DNA of 64,000 nt from Phyllobacterium bourgognense (GTDB lineage Bacteria > Pseudomonadota > Alphaproteobacteria > Rhizobiales > Rhizobiaceae). Position 1 is the first letter of the stretch. Each line of letters begins with the position of its first letter. Under the pieces are notes generated by a model, which was given only the letters and a program-made list of their open reading frames with translations, had not been told where the DNA came from and did no database searches. The DNA is taken from positions 87,832-151,831 of the forward strand of contig NZ_QPJM01000013.1 in assembly GCF_003337575.1 (NCBI RefSeq). The letters run 5' to 3'. Made by a program: the position numbers and the translations under genes. Shown here piece after piece: positions 18,008 to 27,057 of the stretch.

Positions 18008-18104
18008 CGATATCCACGCTCTGACGGCTTGCAAATGGCGTTTTTCTGCGCTCCGGTGCTTGAAAACCACCATTTTCGTCGCGTCATGGCATGAATCTCA
18101 ACAG
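18005..18104. repeat. Mosaic palindromic repeat, copy 4 (internally deleted)
   Basis: The arms match copies 1, 3 and 6 (CGATATCCACGCTCTGACGG on the left; TCATGGCATGAATCTCAACA on the right), but the core has a single CTGCGCTCCGGTGCT block joined directly to GAAAACCACC. The GTAC...GTAC centre and second block are missing. The deletion joins the two direct core repeats, as slippage or recombination would. It lies between the dehydrogenase stop and the ExoD-like start. Confidence 0.8.
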
Positions 18105-18121
18105 TCATGCGTGGAGGACAT

Positions 18122-19003
18122 TCAGCGCGTCGGAACGGGATGTTCGCCGCGATAATCATAGAAGCCGCGGCCGGCCTTGCGTCCGAGCCAACCGGCTTCG
18201 ACATATTTTACCAGGAGCGGGCAGGGGCGATATTTGGAATCCGCCAGGCCGTCATACAGCACCTGCATGATCGACAGGCAGGTATCGAGGCCGATGAAAT
18301 CGGCCAGCTGCAACGGTCCCATCGGGTGATTGGCGCCGAGTTTCATCGCGGTATCGATGGCATCGACCGAGCCGACGCCCTCATAGAGCACATAGATCGC
18401 TTCGTTGATCATCGGCAAAAGGATGCGATTGACGATGAATGCCGGGAAATCCTCCGATACGGTAATGGTCTTGTCGAGGCTGGCGACAAATTCGCGGGCA
18501 CTTTCGAACGTGACGTTTTCCGTTGCAATGCCTCGAATAAGCTCGACGAGATGCATCACCGGAACCGGGTTCATGAAGTGAATCCCGATGAATCGTTCCG
18601 GACGATCAGTGGTCGCAGCAAGGCGTGTGATCGATATCGACGAGGTGTTGGTGGCGAGGATGGCTTCCGGATTGAGGTTTGGACACAGCTGCGCGAAAAT
18701 CTTGCGTTTTACGGTCTCGTCTTCCGTTGCTGCCTCAATGGCAAGATCAACACCGGAAAGGTCCTCCATCCGCAATGCCGGACGGATACGTGACATTCCC
18801 TTGACGCGCTCGGCTTCCTCGAGCTTGCCGTGGGAAACAGAGCGGGCCATGTTGCCGTTAACGGTCGCGAGGGCTTTTTCGATCTGTTCGGCCGACTGGT
18901 CATGGATCAAAACATCGTATCCAGCCAAAGCGCAGACATGTGCGATGCCGCTACCCATCTGCCCTGCGCCAACAATGCCTACGGTCTTGATCGTGCCAGC
19001 CAT
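18122..19003 (-). CDS. 3-hydroxybutyryl-CoA dehydrogenase (3-hydroxyacyl-CoA dehydrogenase family)
   Basis: A 293-aa NAD(P)-dependent oxidoreductase converting 3-hydroxyacyl-CoA to 3-ketoacyl-CoA (or the reverse in PHB/butyrate metabolism). The Rossmann glycine motif GAGQMG is at 12-17; the signature region FIGIHFMNPVPVMHLVELI contains the catalytic His; FIVNRILLPMINEA and NHPMGPLQLADFIGLD are typical of the short, single-function form. ATG 19003 is chosen. It follows etfB-etfA on the same strand, fitting a unit that oxidises acyl-CoAs and passes electrons to ETF, but a strong hairpin lies in between. Confidence 0.92.
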   Translation of the reverse strand: MAGTIKTVGIVGAGQMGSGIAHVCALAGYDVLIHDQSAEQIEKALATVNGNMARSVSHGKLEEAERVKGMSRIRPALRMEDLSGVDLAIEAATEDETVKRKIFAQLCPNLNPEAILATNTSSISITRLAATTDRPERFIGIHFMNPVPVMHLVELIRGIATENVTFESAREFVASLDKTITVSEDFPAFIVNRILLPMINEAIYVLYEGVGSVDAIDTAMKLGANHPMGPLQLADFIGLDTCLSIMQVLYDGLADSKYRPCPLLVKYVEAGWLGRKAGRGFYDYRGEHPVPTR

Positions 19004-19045
19004 GTTTCCATCCCGTCTTATTATGAATATATCACACAAACTAAA

Positions 19046-19076
19046 TGGCCGGGGTAGCGTTCGTCTACCCCGGCCA
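19046..19076 (-). terminator. Hairpin between etfA and the hydroxyacyl-CoA dehydrogenase gene
   Basis: A perfect 12-bp stem (TGGCCGGGGTAG / CTACCCCGGCCA) with a 7-base loop, followed on the minus strand by TTTAG. It begins about 30 bp after the etfA stop. It should terminate or attenuate read-through from etfBA, or protect the etfA mRNA 3' end. Confidence 0.7.
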
Positions 19077-19108
19077 AGCAATTTCATTTTAAAGTTCGAA
19101 CTAAATAA

Positions 19109-20038
19109 TCAAAGGGCCTTTTCGAGCTCCGGCAGGATGACGAAGAGATCGCCGACGAGACCGTAATCAGCGACCTGGAAGATCGGCGCTTCCTCGTCCT
19201 TGTTGATGGCGACGATGACCTTCGAATCCTTCATGCCGGCCAGATGCTGGATCGCGCCGGAAATACCGACGGCAATATAGAGATCCGGTGCCACCACCTT
19301 GCCGGTCTGGCCAACCTGCCAGTCGTTCGGCGCGTAACCGGCATCCACTGCGGCGCGCGAGGCGCCAACGGCGGCACCGAGCTTGTCGGCGACAGGAAGG
19401 ATGACTTCCTTGAACTTCTCGCTCGAGCCGAGGGCACGGCCACCGGAAATGATGATCCTCGCCGAAGTCAGCTCTGGACGGTCGCCGCCGGAAAGCTTGG
19501 CCTCGACAAACTTCGACAGGCCGGGATTGGCTGCAGCCGAGACATTCTCGACGGAAGCCGAACCACCTTCACCAGCGGCCGCGAAGGTTGCGGTGCGGAC
19601 CGTGATGACCTTCTTGGCATCGGTCGCCTGCACGGTCTGGATGGCGTTGCCCGCGTAGATCGGGCGCTTGAAGGTATCGGCCGAGATCACTTCGATGATG
19701 TCCGAGACCTGCATGACGTCGAGCAGGGCGGCAACACGCGGAAGGATGTTCTTGCCGTTGGTGGTGGCGGCCGCAATGATCGTGTCGTAATTGCCAGCGA
19801 GTGAAACGATGAGCGCTGCACTTGCCTCGGCGAGGCGGTTGGCCAGATCGTCACTGTCGGCCAGCAGAACCTTTTTGACACCGGCAAGCTTGGCAGCCTG
19901 ATCGGCGACGCCCTTGGCGCCTTTGCCTGCGACCAGCACATGCACGTCCGGGCCGATGGCAAGCGCTGCCGTCAGTGCCTTGGCGGTCTGGTCGGAAAGG
20001 GTCTCGTTGTCGTGTTCGGCAAAAAGAAGAATAGCCAT
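19109..20038 (-). CDS. etfA: Electron transfer flavoprotein subunit alpha
   Basis: A 309-aa subunit that binds FAD in its C-terminal half and passes electrons from acyl-CoA dehydrogenases to ETF:ubiquinone oxidoreductase. FAD-domain motifs are visible: [76 protein letters not shown] precedes ATG 20038 and the gene lies 18 bp after etfB, as expected for the co-translated heterodimer. Confidence 0.97.
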   Translation of the reverse strand: MAILLFAEHDNETLSDQTAKALTAALAIGPDVHVLVAGKGAKGVADQAAKLAGVKKVLLADSDDLANRLAEASAALIVSLAGNYDTIIAAATTNGKNILPRVAALLDVMQVSDIIEVISADTFKRPIYAGNAIQTVQATDAKKVITVRTATFAAAGEGGSASVENVSAAANPGLSKFVEAKLSGGDRPELTSARIIISGGRALGSSEKFKEVILPVADKLGAAVGASRAAVDAGYAPNDWQVGQTGKVVAPDLYIAVGISGAIQHLAGMKDSKVIVAINKDEEAPIFQVADYGLVGDLFVILPELEKAL

Positions 20039-20056
20039 GGTGAAATTCCTTATCCT

Positions 20057-20809
20057 TTAAATCAGAACGCCGGCTTCGTTCTTCAGCTTGCTGATGAGTT
20101 CAGCCACATCCTTGACCTTGACGCCCGCCTTGCGGCCGCCCGGCTCTTCGGTCTTGATGACCTTGAGGCGCGGCTTGGTATCGACGCCGTAATCGGCAGC
20201 GGACTTTTCATCCAGCGGCTTCTTCTTGGCCTTCATGATGTTGGGCAGCGAAGCATAACGCGGCTGGTTCAAGCGCAGGTCGGTGGTGACGATCGCCGGA
20301 AGCGTGATTTCGATGGTCTGCAGACCGCCATCGACTTCGCGGGTGACCTTGGCATTGTCGCTACCGAGCTCGACCTTCGAGGCGAAGGTGCCCTGGCTCC
20401 ATCCGAGCAGCGCCGCAAGCATCTGACCGGTCTGGTTGGCATCGTCATCGATAGCCTGCTTGCCGAGGATGACCAGCTTTGGCTGTTCGGCATCGACGAC
20501 GCTTTTCAGGATCTTGGCGACGGCGAGCGGCTCGACGATATCGTCGACCTTGACCAGAATGCCGCGGTCGGCACCCATAGCGAGCGCGGTGCGGATGGTT
20601 TCCTGCGCCTGCGCCGGTCCGATCGATACGACGACGACTTCCTCTACCTTGCCGGCTTCCTTCAGACGGAGCGCTTCCTCGACCGCGATTTCGTCGAACG
20701 GGTTCATCGACATCTTCACATTGGCAAGTTCAACGCCGGAGCCGTCGCCTTTAACCCTGATCTTCACGTTGTAATCGACTACCCGCTTTACCGGTACGAG
20801 GACTTTCAT
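20057..20809 (-). CDS. etfB: Electron transfer flavoprotein subunit beta
   Basis: A 250-aa AMP-binding subunit of ETF. It begins [19 protein letters not shown] and includes [21 protein letters not shown] and the family signature region [19 protein letters not shown]...[25 protein letters not shown] strong GAGAGGGA site lies just before the ATG. First gene of an etfB-etfA unit; a small hairpin (GGACAG/CTGTCC at 20834-20850) sits in its leader. Confidence 0.97.
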   Translation of the reverse strand: MKVLVPVKRVVDYNVKIRVKGDGSGVELANVKMSMNPFDEIAVEEALRLKEAGKVEEVVVVSIGPAQAQETIRTALAMGADRGILVKVDDIVEPLAVAKILKSVVDAEQPKLVILGKQAIDDDANQTGQMLAALLGWSQGTFASKVELGSDNAKVTREVDGGLQTIEITLPAIVTTDLRLNQPRYASLPNIMKAKKKPLDEKSAADYGVDTKPRLKVIKTEEPGGRKAGVKVKDVAELISKLKNEAGVLI

Positions 20810-20991
20810 AGGGATTCCCTCTCAAATAAACGAAGGACAGATTTACTGTCCGGTGGTGCTACCCGCTTGCCGGAAGCCGACATGGAGGTGAGAAAAACGA
20901 CACTGCCGCGTCTGAGTTGCGCGGGACCGTAAATATGAGCGACGTAAAGGTCAATCTGCTTACGTCAGTTCAACCGATTGAATGAAAACGA

Positions 20992-21753
20992 TCAGCGACC
21001 CCACTTGACCGGTTCGGCCTCACGGGAGACGGGCTCCGATTGTTTATCCACGACCACGGCGCGCGGCGAGACGATAGCCCGGTCAAACAGTGGCACGCTT
21101 CGGCGCTTCATGATCACGATAAGCACAGCGCCGGCGATGATGCCGCCGACATGGGCTGGCCACGACACCTGTTCCTGCCCGCCCCATACAAGCATTGCGA
21201 ATTGTGTCACGACCCACAGCACCAGTGGATATATTGCCGGGATGCGCAAGGGAATGCGCCCAAACGCCAGCACCCAGACCTTTACGCGAGGATGCAGCAG
21301 CAGATAGGCGGAGACAATGCCGGCGATGGCGCCAGAAGCGCCGATGAGCGGCGCTTCTGAATCGGGCAGGATCACGCCATGCAGGAACGCTCCGGCGGCG
21401 GCGCACAGAAGATAGAAGATCAGAAACTTGATGTGGCCAAGCGCGTCTTCGACATTGTCGCCGAAAACCCAGAGGAACAGCATATTGCCGCCGAGATGGA
21501 AGATGTCGGCGTGCAGGAAAGCGTAGGTGATGTAGGTGAAATCGGGCGGGACGAAGTAATAACTGGCAGGCAGAACCGCCATGTCATGGATGATGGCAGG
21601 TATGTAACCGAGGCCGATCGCGGCGACATGGGCAGTCTCGCCGTCAACAGCCATGACCAGATAGACAAGCACGTTGATGACGATCAGCGACAGCGTCACA
21701 TATTGCAACTTGATGTATTTGAGACTGTTGGCGTCATGCAATGGAATGAACAT
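20992..21753 (-). CDS. Rhomboid family intramembrane serine protease
   Basis: A 253-aa membrane protein with six predicted membrane segments. Catalytic Ser is at about 140 in GASGAIAG and the partner His at about 201 in AHVGGIIAG; the HLGGN box (about 86-90) matches the rhomboid oxyanion region. It should cleave transmembrane substrates in the inner membrane; substrates cannot be named. It lies 34 bp after the corrinoid adenosyltransferase gene on the same strand. The C-terminal 30 residues are polar and cytoplasmic or unstructured. Confidence 0.92.
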   Translation of the reverse strand: MFIPLHDANSLKYIKLQYVTLSLIVINVLVYLVMAVDGETAHVAAIGLGYIPAIIHDMAVLPASYYFVPPDFTYITYAFLHADIFHLGGNMLFLWVFGDNVEDALGHIKFLIFYLLCAAAGAFLHGVILPDSEAPLIGASGAIAGIVSAYLLLHPRVKVWVLAFGRIPLRIPAIYPLVLWVVTQFAMLVWGGQEQVSWPAHVGGIIAGAVLIVIMKRRSVPLFDRAIVSPRAVVVDKQSEPVSREAEPVKWGR

Positions 21754-21787
21754 CGGCGCCGGTTCCCTGCCTCAGCGATTGCGACAT

Positions 21788-22369
21788 TTAGCGGTTATGA
21801 CCGGGGACCCATAACACGTCCCTCGCGCCATTGTCATTGACCACGCGGGCCGCGACGAAGAGAAAATCCGACACGCGGTTGATGTATTTCAGGGCGGCCG
21901 GTGTGACGGTCTCGTCAGGCTTCTGCGCGAGTTCGACCATGTGCCGCTCGGCGCGGCGCGCCACGGTGCGGGCAAGGTGCAGCGCGGCGGATGCGGGCGA
22001 GCCGCCCGGCAGCACAAAGGAGCGCAATGGCGCAAGGTTTGCGTTCAACCGGTCAATCTCCGCTTCAAGCCGCAGAACCTGGCTGTCGATAATACGCAAG
22101 GGTTCGTAAGGAAGCGTCTGGCCCTTGTCGGGCGTTGCAAGATCGGCACCGAGATCGAAGAGGTCGTTCTGTATGCCCATAAGCATGGCGTCGAGTTCGG
22201 GGAAGGCTTTTTCCGTATGGAGCCGCGCAAGCCCGAGACAAGAATTTGCTTCGTCCACGGTGCCATAGGCTTCGACGCGAAGATCATGTTTGAGACGCCG
22301 TTCGCCACTGCCGAGGCCGGTGGTGCCGTCGTCGCCCGTACGCGTGTAGATCTTGTTGAGCTTGACCAT
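21788..22369 (-). CDS. Cob(I)yrinic acid a,c-diamide adenosyltransferase (PduO type)
   Basis: A 193-aa ATP:corrinoid adenosyltransferase that makes adenosylcobalamin. PduO hallmarks: KIYTRTGDDGTTGLGSGERRLKHD (ATP-binding N-terminus), YGTVDEANSCLGLAR, SFVLPGGSPASAALHLARTVARRAER and YINRVSDFLFVAARV. Length fits the stand-alone form. It sits between a HIG1-type gene and a rhomboid gene in a run of minus-strand genes; no other cobalamin genes are near. Confidence 0.94.
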   Translation of the reverse strand: MVKLNKIYTRTGDDGTTGLGSGERRLKHDLRVEAYGTVDEANSCLGLARLHTEKAFPELDAMLMGIQNDLFDLGADLATPDKGQTLPYEPLRIIDSQVLRLEAEIDRLNANLAPLRSFVLPGGSPASAALHLARTVARRAERHMVELAQKPDETVTPAALKYINRVSDFLFVAARVVNDNGARDVLWVPGHNR

Positions 22370-22399
22370 GAGACAACCTGTCTATCATTCGTTTTTAAC

Positions 22400-22448
22400 G
22401 CAATTCCGGACGGAAAACCGCTTCACACTTTTCCTGGAATTGCTCTAG
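22400..22448. repeat. Short GCAATTCC...GGAATTGC palindrome, copy 1
   Basis: A 49-bp element with inverted ends GCAATTCC / GGAATTGC, an inner CGGACGGAAAACCG block and the tail CTCTAG. A second copy is at 44413-44461. On the minus strand its CTAGAG end supplies the TAG stop (22445-22447) of the HIG1-type gene. Similar palindromes are abundant in rhizobial genomes (recollection, not searched). Confidence 0.8.
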
Positions 22449-22642
22449 CCGGCCGCGCGGTGGAAATAGATCGCACCGACGATCAGGATGATGGCGATCA
22501 ACTGCAGGAAGATGCGCAACTGCATCATCTTGTTGGAGAAGTTGGCGTCGCCGCCTTTCATCATGTTGCGCAGGCCAATGAGGAGGACGATGGTCACCGC
22601 GGCAATTGCCACGAGCGCCAAAAATTTGAAAATGACATCCAT
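22445..22642 (-). CDS. Twin-transmembrane HIG1-domain protein
   Basis: A 65-aa membrane protein with two hydrophobic helices (about 3-22 and 40-60) joined by RNMMKGGDANFSNKMMQLR, the short polar loop typical of HIG1-type small proteins. Mitochondrial relatives associate with respiratory complexes; bacterial function is not established. The stop codon TAG lies within the border of a short palindromic repeat. Confidence 0.85.
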   Translation of the reverse strand: MDVIFKFLALVAIAAVTIVLLIGLRNMMKGGDANFSNKMMQLRIFLQLIAIILIVGAIYFHRAAG

Positions 22643-22685
22643 ACTCTATTCCTTGATCGTCAGACTTGTCTGCAGTCTGCTCCTG

Positions 22686-23519
22686 TCACGACTGGCTCGC
22701 AAGCACGCGATATAGCGCACGTGCGGATAGAAATCTGCGGGCACAGTTTGTAATTTTTGCCGGGCGTGTCACCAGATAATGGGGTTTGGGACGTGGGCTT
22801 TCCAGCGCATGCTTCAGAACGTCATAGACTGCATCCGGACCGAGCTTGAAACGCGACTTGGAGCCGCCGGCCGCCAGGCGCGCCATGCGGCGGTGGTATA
22901 CCTCGCGATGAACCGAGTTTTCAATGTCGATATGGCGTTCCATCTGCTTGAGCGCATTGTAATCCAACCTTGTCGCGATCGGGCCCGGTTCGATCAGCGA
23001 CACATGGATGCCGGAGCCTTCCAGTTCCATGCGCTGCACCAGCATCAGCCCTTCGACCGCGAATTTGGATGCGACATAGGCGCCGCGCCATTTCATCGGT
23101 ACGAGGCCAAGGATGGACGAGCAATGAACGATCCTGCCATGGCCCTGCTTGCGCATGACGGGAACAATGTGCTGCGTCAGCTCATGCCAGCCGAAGAAAT
23201 TGACGTCGAACTGCTCCCGCAGTCCGGCGATTGGCAAGTCTTCGACCGCCCCCGGCAAAGCGTTGGCACCATTGTTGAAGAGGGCATCCAGCGTGCCGCC
23301 GGTTTCGCCGAGCACTGCTTTGACCAGGGCGGCGATGGAGTCCGGTTCGCGGTAGTCGAGATAGTGGGCAGACAGGCCATCCGCCTTCAACGCTTCGATA
23401 TCCATTGGCTGCCTGGCGGTGGCAAAGACAGTCCAACCATCTGCCTTCAGCGCCCGGGCACAATGGGCACCTATCCCGCTGGAACATCCTGTGATCAAAA
23501 TCGTTCTGGAACGGGCCAT
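22686..23519 (-). CDS. Short-chain dehydrogenase/reductase family protein
   Basis: A 277-aa classical SDR. Cofactor motif GCSSGIG is at 11-17, catalytic Ser near 134, and Tyr148-x3-Lys152 in YVASK. The usual NNAG motif reads NNGA (82-85). The extended C-terminus (about 210-277) is basic and hydrophobic at the end. Substrate unknown. It heads a run of minus-strand genes (HIG1 protein 43 bp downstream) and is divergent from the YihY gene. Confidence 0.85.
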   Translation of the reverse strand: MARSRTILITGCSSGIGAHCARALKADGWTVFATARQPMDIEALKADGLSAHYLDYREPDSIAALVKAVLGETGGTLDALFNNGANALPGAVEDLPIAGLREQFDVNFFGWHELTQHIVPVMRKQGHGRIVHCSSILGLVPMKWRGAYVASKFAVEGLMLVQRMELEGSGIHVSLIEPGPIATRLDYNALKQMERHIDIENSVHREVYHRRMARLAAGGSKSRFKLGPDAVYDVLKHALESPRPKPHYLVTRPAKITNCARRFLSARALYRVLASQS

Positions 23520-23612
23520 GTTTACCGGATGTTTTTAGTGATTGAATGAAAAGACTTCACATATTCGCCGGCGCCTTGCAATCTGCTCAGTTGAAGGGGC
23601 GAACAATCATCG

Positions 23613-24467
23613 ATGCGTAGGGCAAGATCTTTTCTTTGGCGTATTGTCGCCGATACATGGCGGCATTTCAGCACCGATGACGGGTGGGCGCTCGCAAGCC
23701 ACGTTGCCCTTTCGGCAATTCTCGCGCTTTTTCCGTTTCTGATCTTTGCGACTTCGCTTGCAAGTTTCCTTGGCGCAAGCGCCTTCACGGATACTGCTGT
23801 TCATGTGATCTTCGATACATGGCCGGAGGTGATCGCCAAGCCGATTGCCCAGGAGGTGCGCAATGTTCTCAATATCCAGCGCGGAGGCCTTCTGACGATC
23901 AGCGTTATTGCGGCAGCCTATTTTGCCTCAAACGGCATTGAAGCGTTGCGGGTGGCCCTCAACCGTGCCTATCGCGTGATCGATACGCGTTCGATCGTCT
24001 ATTGCCGGCTGCAAAGCCTCGGCTATGTCATTGTCGCAACGATAGGTATCATGGCCATCAGCTTCCTGCTGATCCTTGCGCCGCTCGCCATGCGTATCGC
24101 GACGATCTATATCCCGGAACTTGTTCTTGTGTCAGGAACGATCGGCTTCTGGCGTTATTGCATTGCTTCGGCGGTGCTCATCATTGGCCTTTTGGTCGTG
24201 CACCTGTGGCTCCCCGCGGGCCATCGGACCTTCATGGAGATACTACCGGGCGTCCTGCTGACGCTAATTGCCTGGACTGTTGGCGCTACGATCTTTGCAA
24301 GCTATCTCGAGACCTTTGCAACCTATGTGTCGACATATGCGGGCCTCGCATCGATCATGGCGGCGATCGTTTTCCTCTATATCGTCGCGGCGATCTTCAT
24401 TATTGGCGCGGAGATCAATGCCGCGATCATCCGTTACTGGGAAATCGAGGAAGCCACGCGTCTCTGA
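23613..24467 (+). CDS. YihY/virulence factor BrkB family membrane protein
   Basis: A 284-aa inner-membrane protein with about six membrane segments and family motifs DGWALASHVALSAILALFPFLIF near the N-terminus, YFASNGIEALRVALNRAYRV, and IYIVAAIFIIGAEINAAI near the end. The older name RNase BN for this family was a mis-assignment; the function is unknown. Its 3' end overlaps the convergent EamA gene by 34 bp. Confidence 0.9.
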   Translation: MRRARSFLWRIVADTWRHFSTDDGWALASHVALSAILALFPFLIFATSLASFLGASAFTDTAVHVIFDTWPEVIAKPIAQEVRNVLNIQRGGLLTISVIAAAYFASNGIEALRVALNRAYRVIDTRSIVYCRLQSLGYVIVATIGIMAISFLLILAPLAMRIATIYIPELVLVSGTIGFWRYCIASAVLIIGLLVVHLWLPAGHRTFMEILPGVLLTLIAWTVGATIFASYLETFATYVSTYAGLASIMAAIVFLYIVAAIFIIGAEINAAIIRYWEIEEATRL

Positions 24468-25345
24468 CCTGTCGAGAGGGCCACGCCTAGGCTGGCAATG
24501 ACCATTCCCACCAACTGAAATGGTGTCAGTGTCTCGCCGAACAGCGCATAGGCCATCAGTGCCGTGACACCCGGGACGAGATAGAACAGCGATGCGACCT
24601 TGGACACCGCGCCCTGATTGATGAGCAGCATCAGCAGAAGCACGGCCCCGATCGACAGGACGAATACCAGCCAGAACATGGCGAATATCAATTCGCCCGA
24701 CCAGATTATCGTGTGGGTCTCCAGGGACAGCGAGAATATGCCGGTGAGGACGGCAGCGCCAAGATATTGCAGCGTCGTACCCGCCTTCAGATCGATAGTG
24801 CCGACGAAGCGTTTCTGCCAGACGGTGCCGATGCTGATGGCGACAACTGAAAAGATTGCTGCCGAAACGGTCGCCGGGGTGATGCCGCCGGCGGAAATGA
24901 CGAGCTTCGGCCAAAGGACCATGGCGACGCCGATGCAGCCGACGGCAAGCCCGGCCCAATGGCGCGGCTGGATGGTTTCGCCGAGTACCAACCCCGCGAT
25001 CAGCGCTGTGATCAAGGGCTGCAGTCCGACGACGAGTGCCGACATGCCTGCGGGCAATCCATTGTGAATGGCCCAGAAGGCGGCGCCGAGATAGGCCCCG
25101 TGAATGAGGCACCCCGCAATGATCGCGTGCATTGCACCACGTTTGCTGGGCCAATGATTGCCATCGAGTACCACCCAGACGCCAAGGATAGCGCCCGCGA
25201 TCAAAAACCGTACCGTGAGGAAATAGAACGGCTCCATATAGGGCATGGCATAGCGCGCGCCGATGAAGCCGGTGGCCCAAAGGACGACGAACAGAGCGGG
25301 AAAATAGCGGACAGGCATAGTCACGGGACCGGATCGGGAATGCAT
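24434..25345 (-). CDS. EamA-type DMT family transporter
   Basis: A membrane transporter of about 300 aa with ten predicted helices and two EamA repeats (about residues 10-145 and 160-295). The start may be ATG 25345 or ATG 25318 (MPVRYFPALF), which is the more usual family N-terminus; neither has a strong ribosome site. Substrate (metabolite or amino acid export) cannot be told from sequence. It is convergent with and overlaps the YihY gene, and lies 40 bp after gluQRS on the same strand. Confidence 0.88.
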   Translation of the reverse strand: MHSRSGPVTMPVRYFPALFVVLWATGFIGARYAMPYMEPFYFLTVRFLIAGAILGVWVVLDGNHWPSKRGAMHAIIAGCLIHGAYLGAAFWAIHNGLPAGMSALVVGLQPLITALIAGLVLGETIQPRHWAGLAVGCIGVAMVLWPKLVISAGGITPATVSAAIFSVVAISIGTVWQKRFVGTIDLKAGTTLQYLGAAVLTGIFSLSLETHTIIWSGELIFAMFWLVFVLSIGAVLLLMLLINQGAVSKVASLFYLVPGVTALMAYALFGETLTPFQLVGMVIASLGVALSTGQRRVASSISQ

Positions 25346-25385
25346 TGTGGTGCTGATCTATACCGGAACGAGCAGAGGCGATAGA

Positions 25386-26246
25386 TCACAACCCGATGAT
25401 AGCGTGTATCTCCTGACAGGTGACACCTTCTTGCCGCAGTGAACGCAACGCGGTGTCCTTGCGGCTTTTCGAAAGTTTCTCCCCGTCGTGATCCAGGATA
25501 AGTGCATGGTGATGATAGAGAGGTGGCTCGATATCGAATATCCGCTGCAGCAGGCGATGGACGCTGGTCGCCTGGAAAAGGTCCTTGCCGCGCACGACGT
25601 GGGTGATGCCTTGCAATGCATCGTCGATCACGACGGATAGATGATAGCTCGTCGGCATATCTTTTCGTGCAATGATGACGTCACCCCAAACGCGGGGTGC
25701 GGCTTCGATCACGCGGTTCTCAGGTGCAAGTTCGGTCCAGAAAAGTGGCTCGCCGATATGTTCGAGTGCGCGGTCCATGTTCAAACGCCATGAAAACGGC
25801 TGTCCTTCACTGATACGCCGTTCTCGCTCAGTGTTCGAAAGCTGCCGGTCTGTCGGCGGATAGAGCAGTGCTCCGTCCGGATCGCGCGGCCAACCCGCAT
25901 TTCCGCCAAGGCTTTCGATTTCGTGTTTGATCTCGCCGCGGCTTAGAAACGCTGGATAAACAAGTTCCATATCGATCAGTCGATCGAGCGCGTCGCGGTA
26001 GACAGCGAAGTGTTCCGACTGGCGGCGGACCGGCTTCTCCCAATCGAAGCCGATCCAGTTCAGATCCTCCTGCATGGCCTGTTCGAGTTTTGGGGTGCAG
26101 CGCTCCCGGTCGATATCTTCCATGCGCAGGAGCAATCTGCCGCCTGCATCGCGCGCCATCTGCTGGTTGAGCAACGCGGAATAGGCATGGCCGAGGTGCA
26201 GATGGCCATTGGGGCTGGGAGCAAAACGGAATACCGGAACTGTCAT
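25386..26246 (-). CDS. gluQRS: Glutamyl-Q tRNA(Asp) synthetase
   Basis: A 286-aa glutamyl-tRNA synthetase paralogue lacking the anticodon-binding part. It attaches glutamate to queuosine at position 34 of tRNA-Asp. Class I motifs: FAPSPNGHLHLGHA (HIGH-type, residues 8-21) and EKLSKSRKD (KMSKS-type). The short length and missing C-terminal domain separate it from GltX. ATG 26246 (MTVPVFRFAPSPNG) is chosen. It is divergent from the AlkA-like gene, 80 bp between starts. Confidence 0.92.
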   Translation of the reverse strand: MTVPVFRFAPSPNGHLHLGHAYSALLNQQMARDAGGRLLLRMEDIDRERCTPKLEQAMQEDLNWIGFDWEKPVRRQSEHFAVYRDALDRLIDMELVYPAFLSRGEIKHEIESLGGNAGWPRDPDGALLYPPTDRQLSNTERERRISEGQPFSWRLNMDRALEHIGEPLFWTELAPENRVIEAAPRVWGDVIIARKDMPTSYHLSVVIDDALQGITHVVRGKDLFQATSVHRLLQRIFDIEPPLYHHHALILDHDGEKLSKSRKDTALRSLRQEGVTCQEIHAIIGL

Positions 26247-26326
26247 GAGTGATGAGTAGCGTTCTTGCGTGGGTATCGAAGCAATTGATACGGTGTTTCC
26301 CAAACGAAGCAAAGTGAACGATTGCA

Positions 26327-26971
26327 ATGCGCAGAATTGATACGCTCGAGGATATTGCGGAAGGACTGGAAGCCTTGCTGCAGACCCACCCCGAACTTGC
26401 GGCGATAGCCGAACGCGCTGGCCCGCTGCCGCTGCGCCGCTCTGTCCCGGGCTTCGAGAGCCTCGCCTCGGTGATCGTTTCGCAGCAGGTCTCGAAGGCC
26501 AGCGCCGATTCGATCTGGAAGCGGCTTGTCAGCATCATCGATCCTCTGACGCCGGAAAACTATCTTGCTGCCGGCGAGGAGGCGTGGCGGGTTGCCGGCC
26601 TCTCCCGCGCCAAACAGGCCACTCTCGCCCGGATCAGCGAAGCGGTTATCGCCGGAGAACTCGATCTTGCTGCTTTGGCGGATATGCCGATCGCCGAGGC
26701 CATGCAGGTCATGACCAATGTGAAGGGCATCGGGCCCTGGACGGCGGAAGTCTACTTGCTGTTTTCGGCAGGCCATGCGGATGTCTTCCCGTCGGGCGAC
26801 GTCGCGCTTCAGCACGCCTACGCCCATGCCTATGGCGAATCAGTGCGGCCGGACTCCAAGGCGTTACGGCTCTTTGCCGAGCGCTGGACCCCGTGGCGCG
26901 GTGTTGCCGCCCGACTTTTCTGGGCTTACTATGCCGCTACGCGTGGCCGCGATGGCACACCAGTGCCATGA
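26327..26971 (+). CDS. AlkA-like DNA-3-methyladenine glycosylase
   Basis: A 214-aa base-excision repair enzyme of the HhH-GPD fold. The helix-hairpin-helix VKGIGPWTAEVYLL is at about 132-145 and the catalytic Asp at about 158 in SGDVAL; SLASVIVSQQVSKASADSIW is the usual first conserved block. It lacks the N-terminal beta domain of E. coli AlkA, as many alphaproteobacterial members do. It removes alkylated purines from DNA. Followed 86 bp later by an HNH nuclease gene. Confidence 0.92.
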   Translation: MRRIDTLEDIAEGLEALLQTHPELAAIAERAGPLPLRRSVPGFESLASVIVSQQVSKASADSIWKRLVSIIDPLTPENYLAAGEEAWRVAGLSRAKQATLARISEAVIAGELDLAALADMPIAEAMQVMTNVKGIGPWTAEVYLLFSAGHADVFPSGDVALQHAYAHAYGESVRPDSKALRLFAERWTPWRGVAARLFWAYYAATRGRDGTPVP

Positions 26972-27057
26972 AGTTGAAATAACGGGGTTTTTCCTTAGCA
27001 AACACCGCAATTTGCTTCACATTCCTGTCACGTCCAGCTTACAATAATGCAAGCCTG

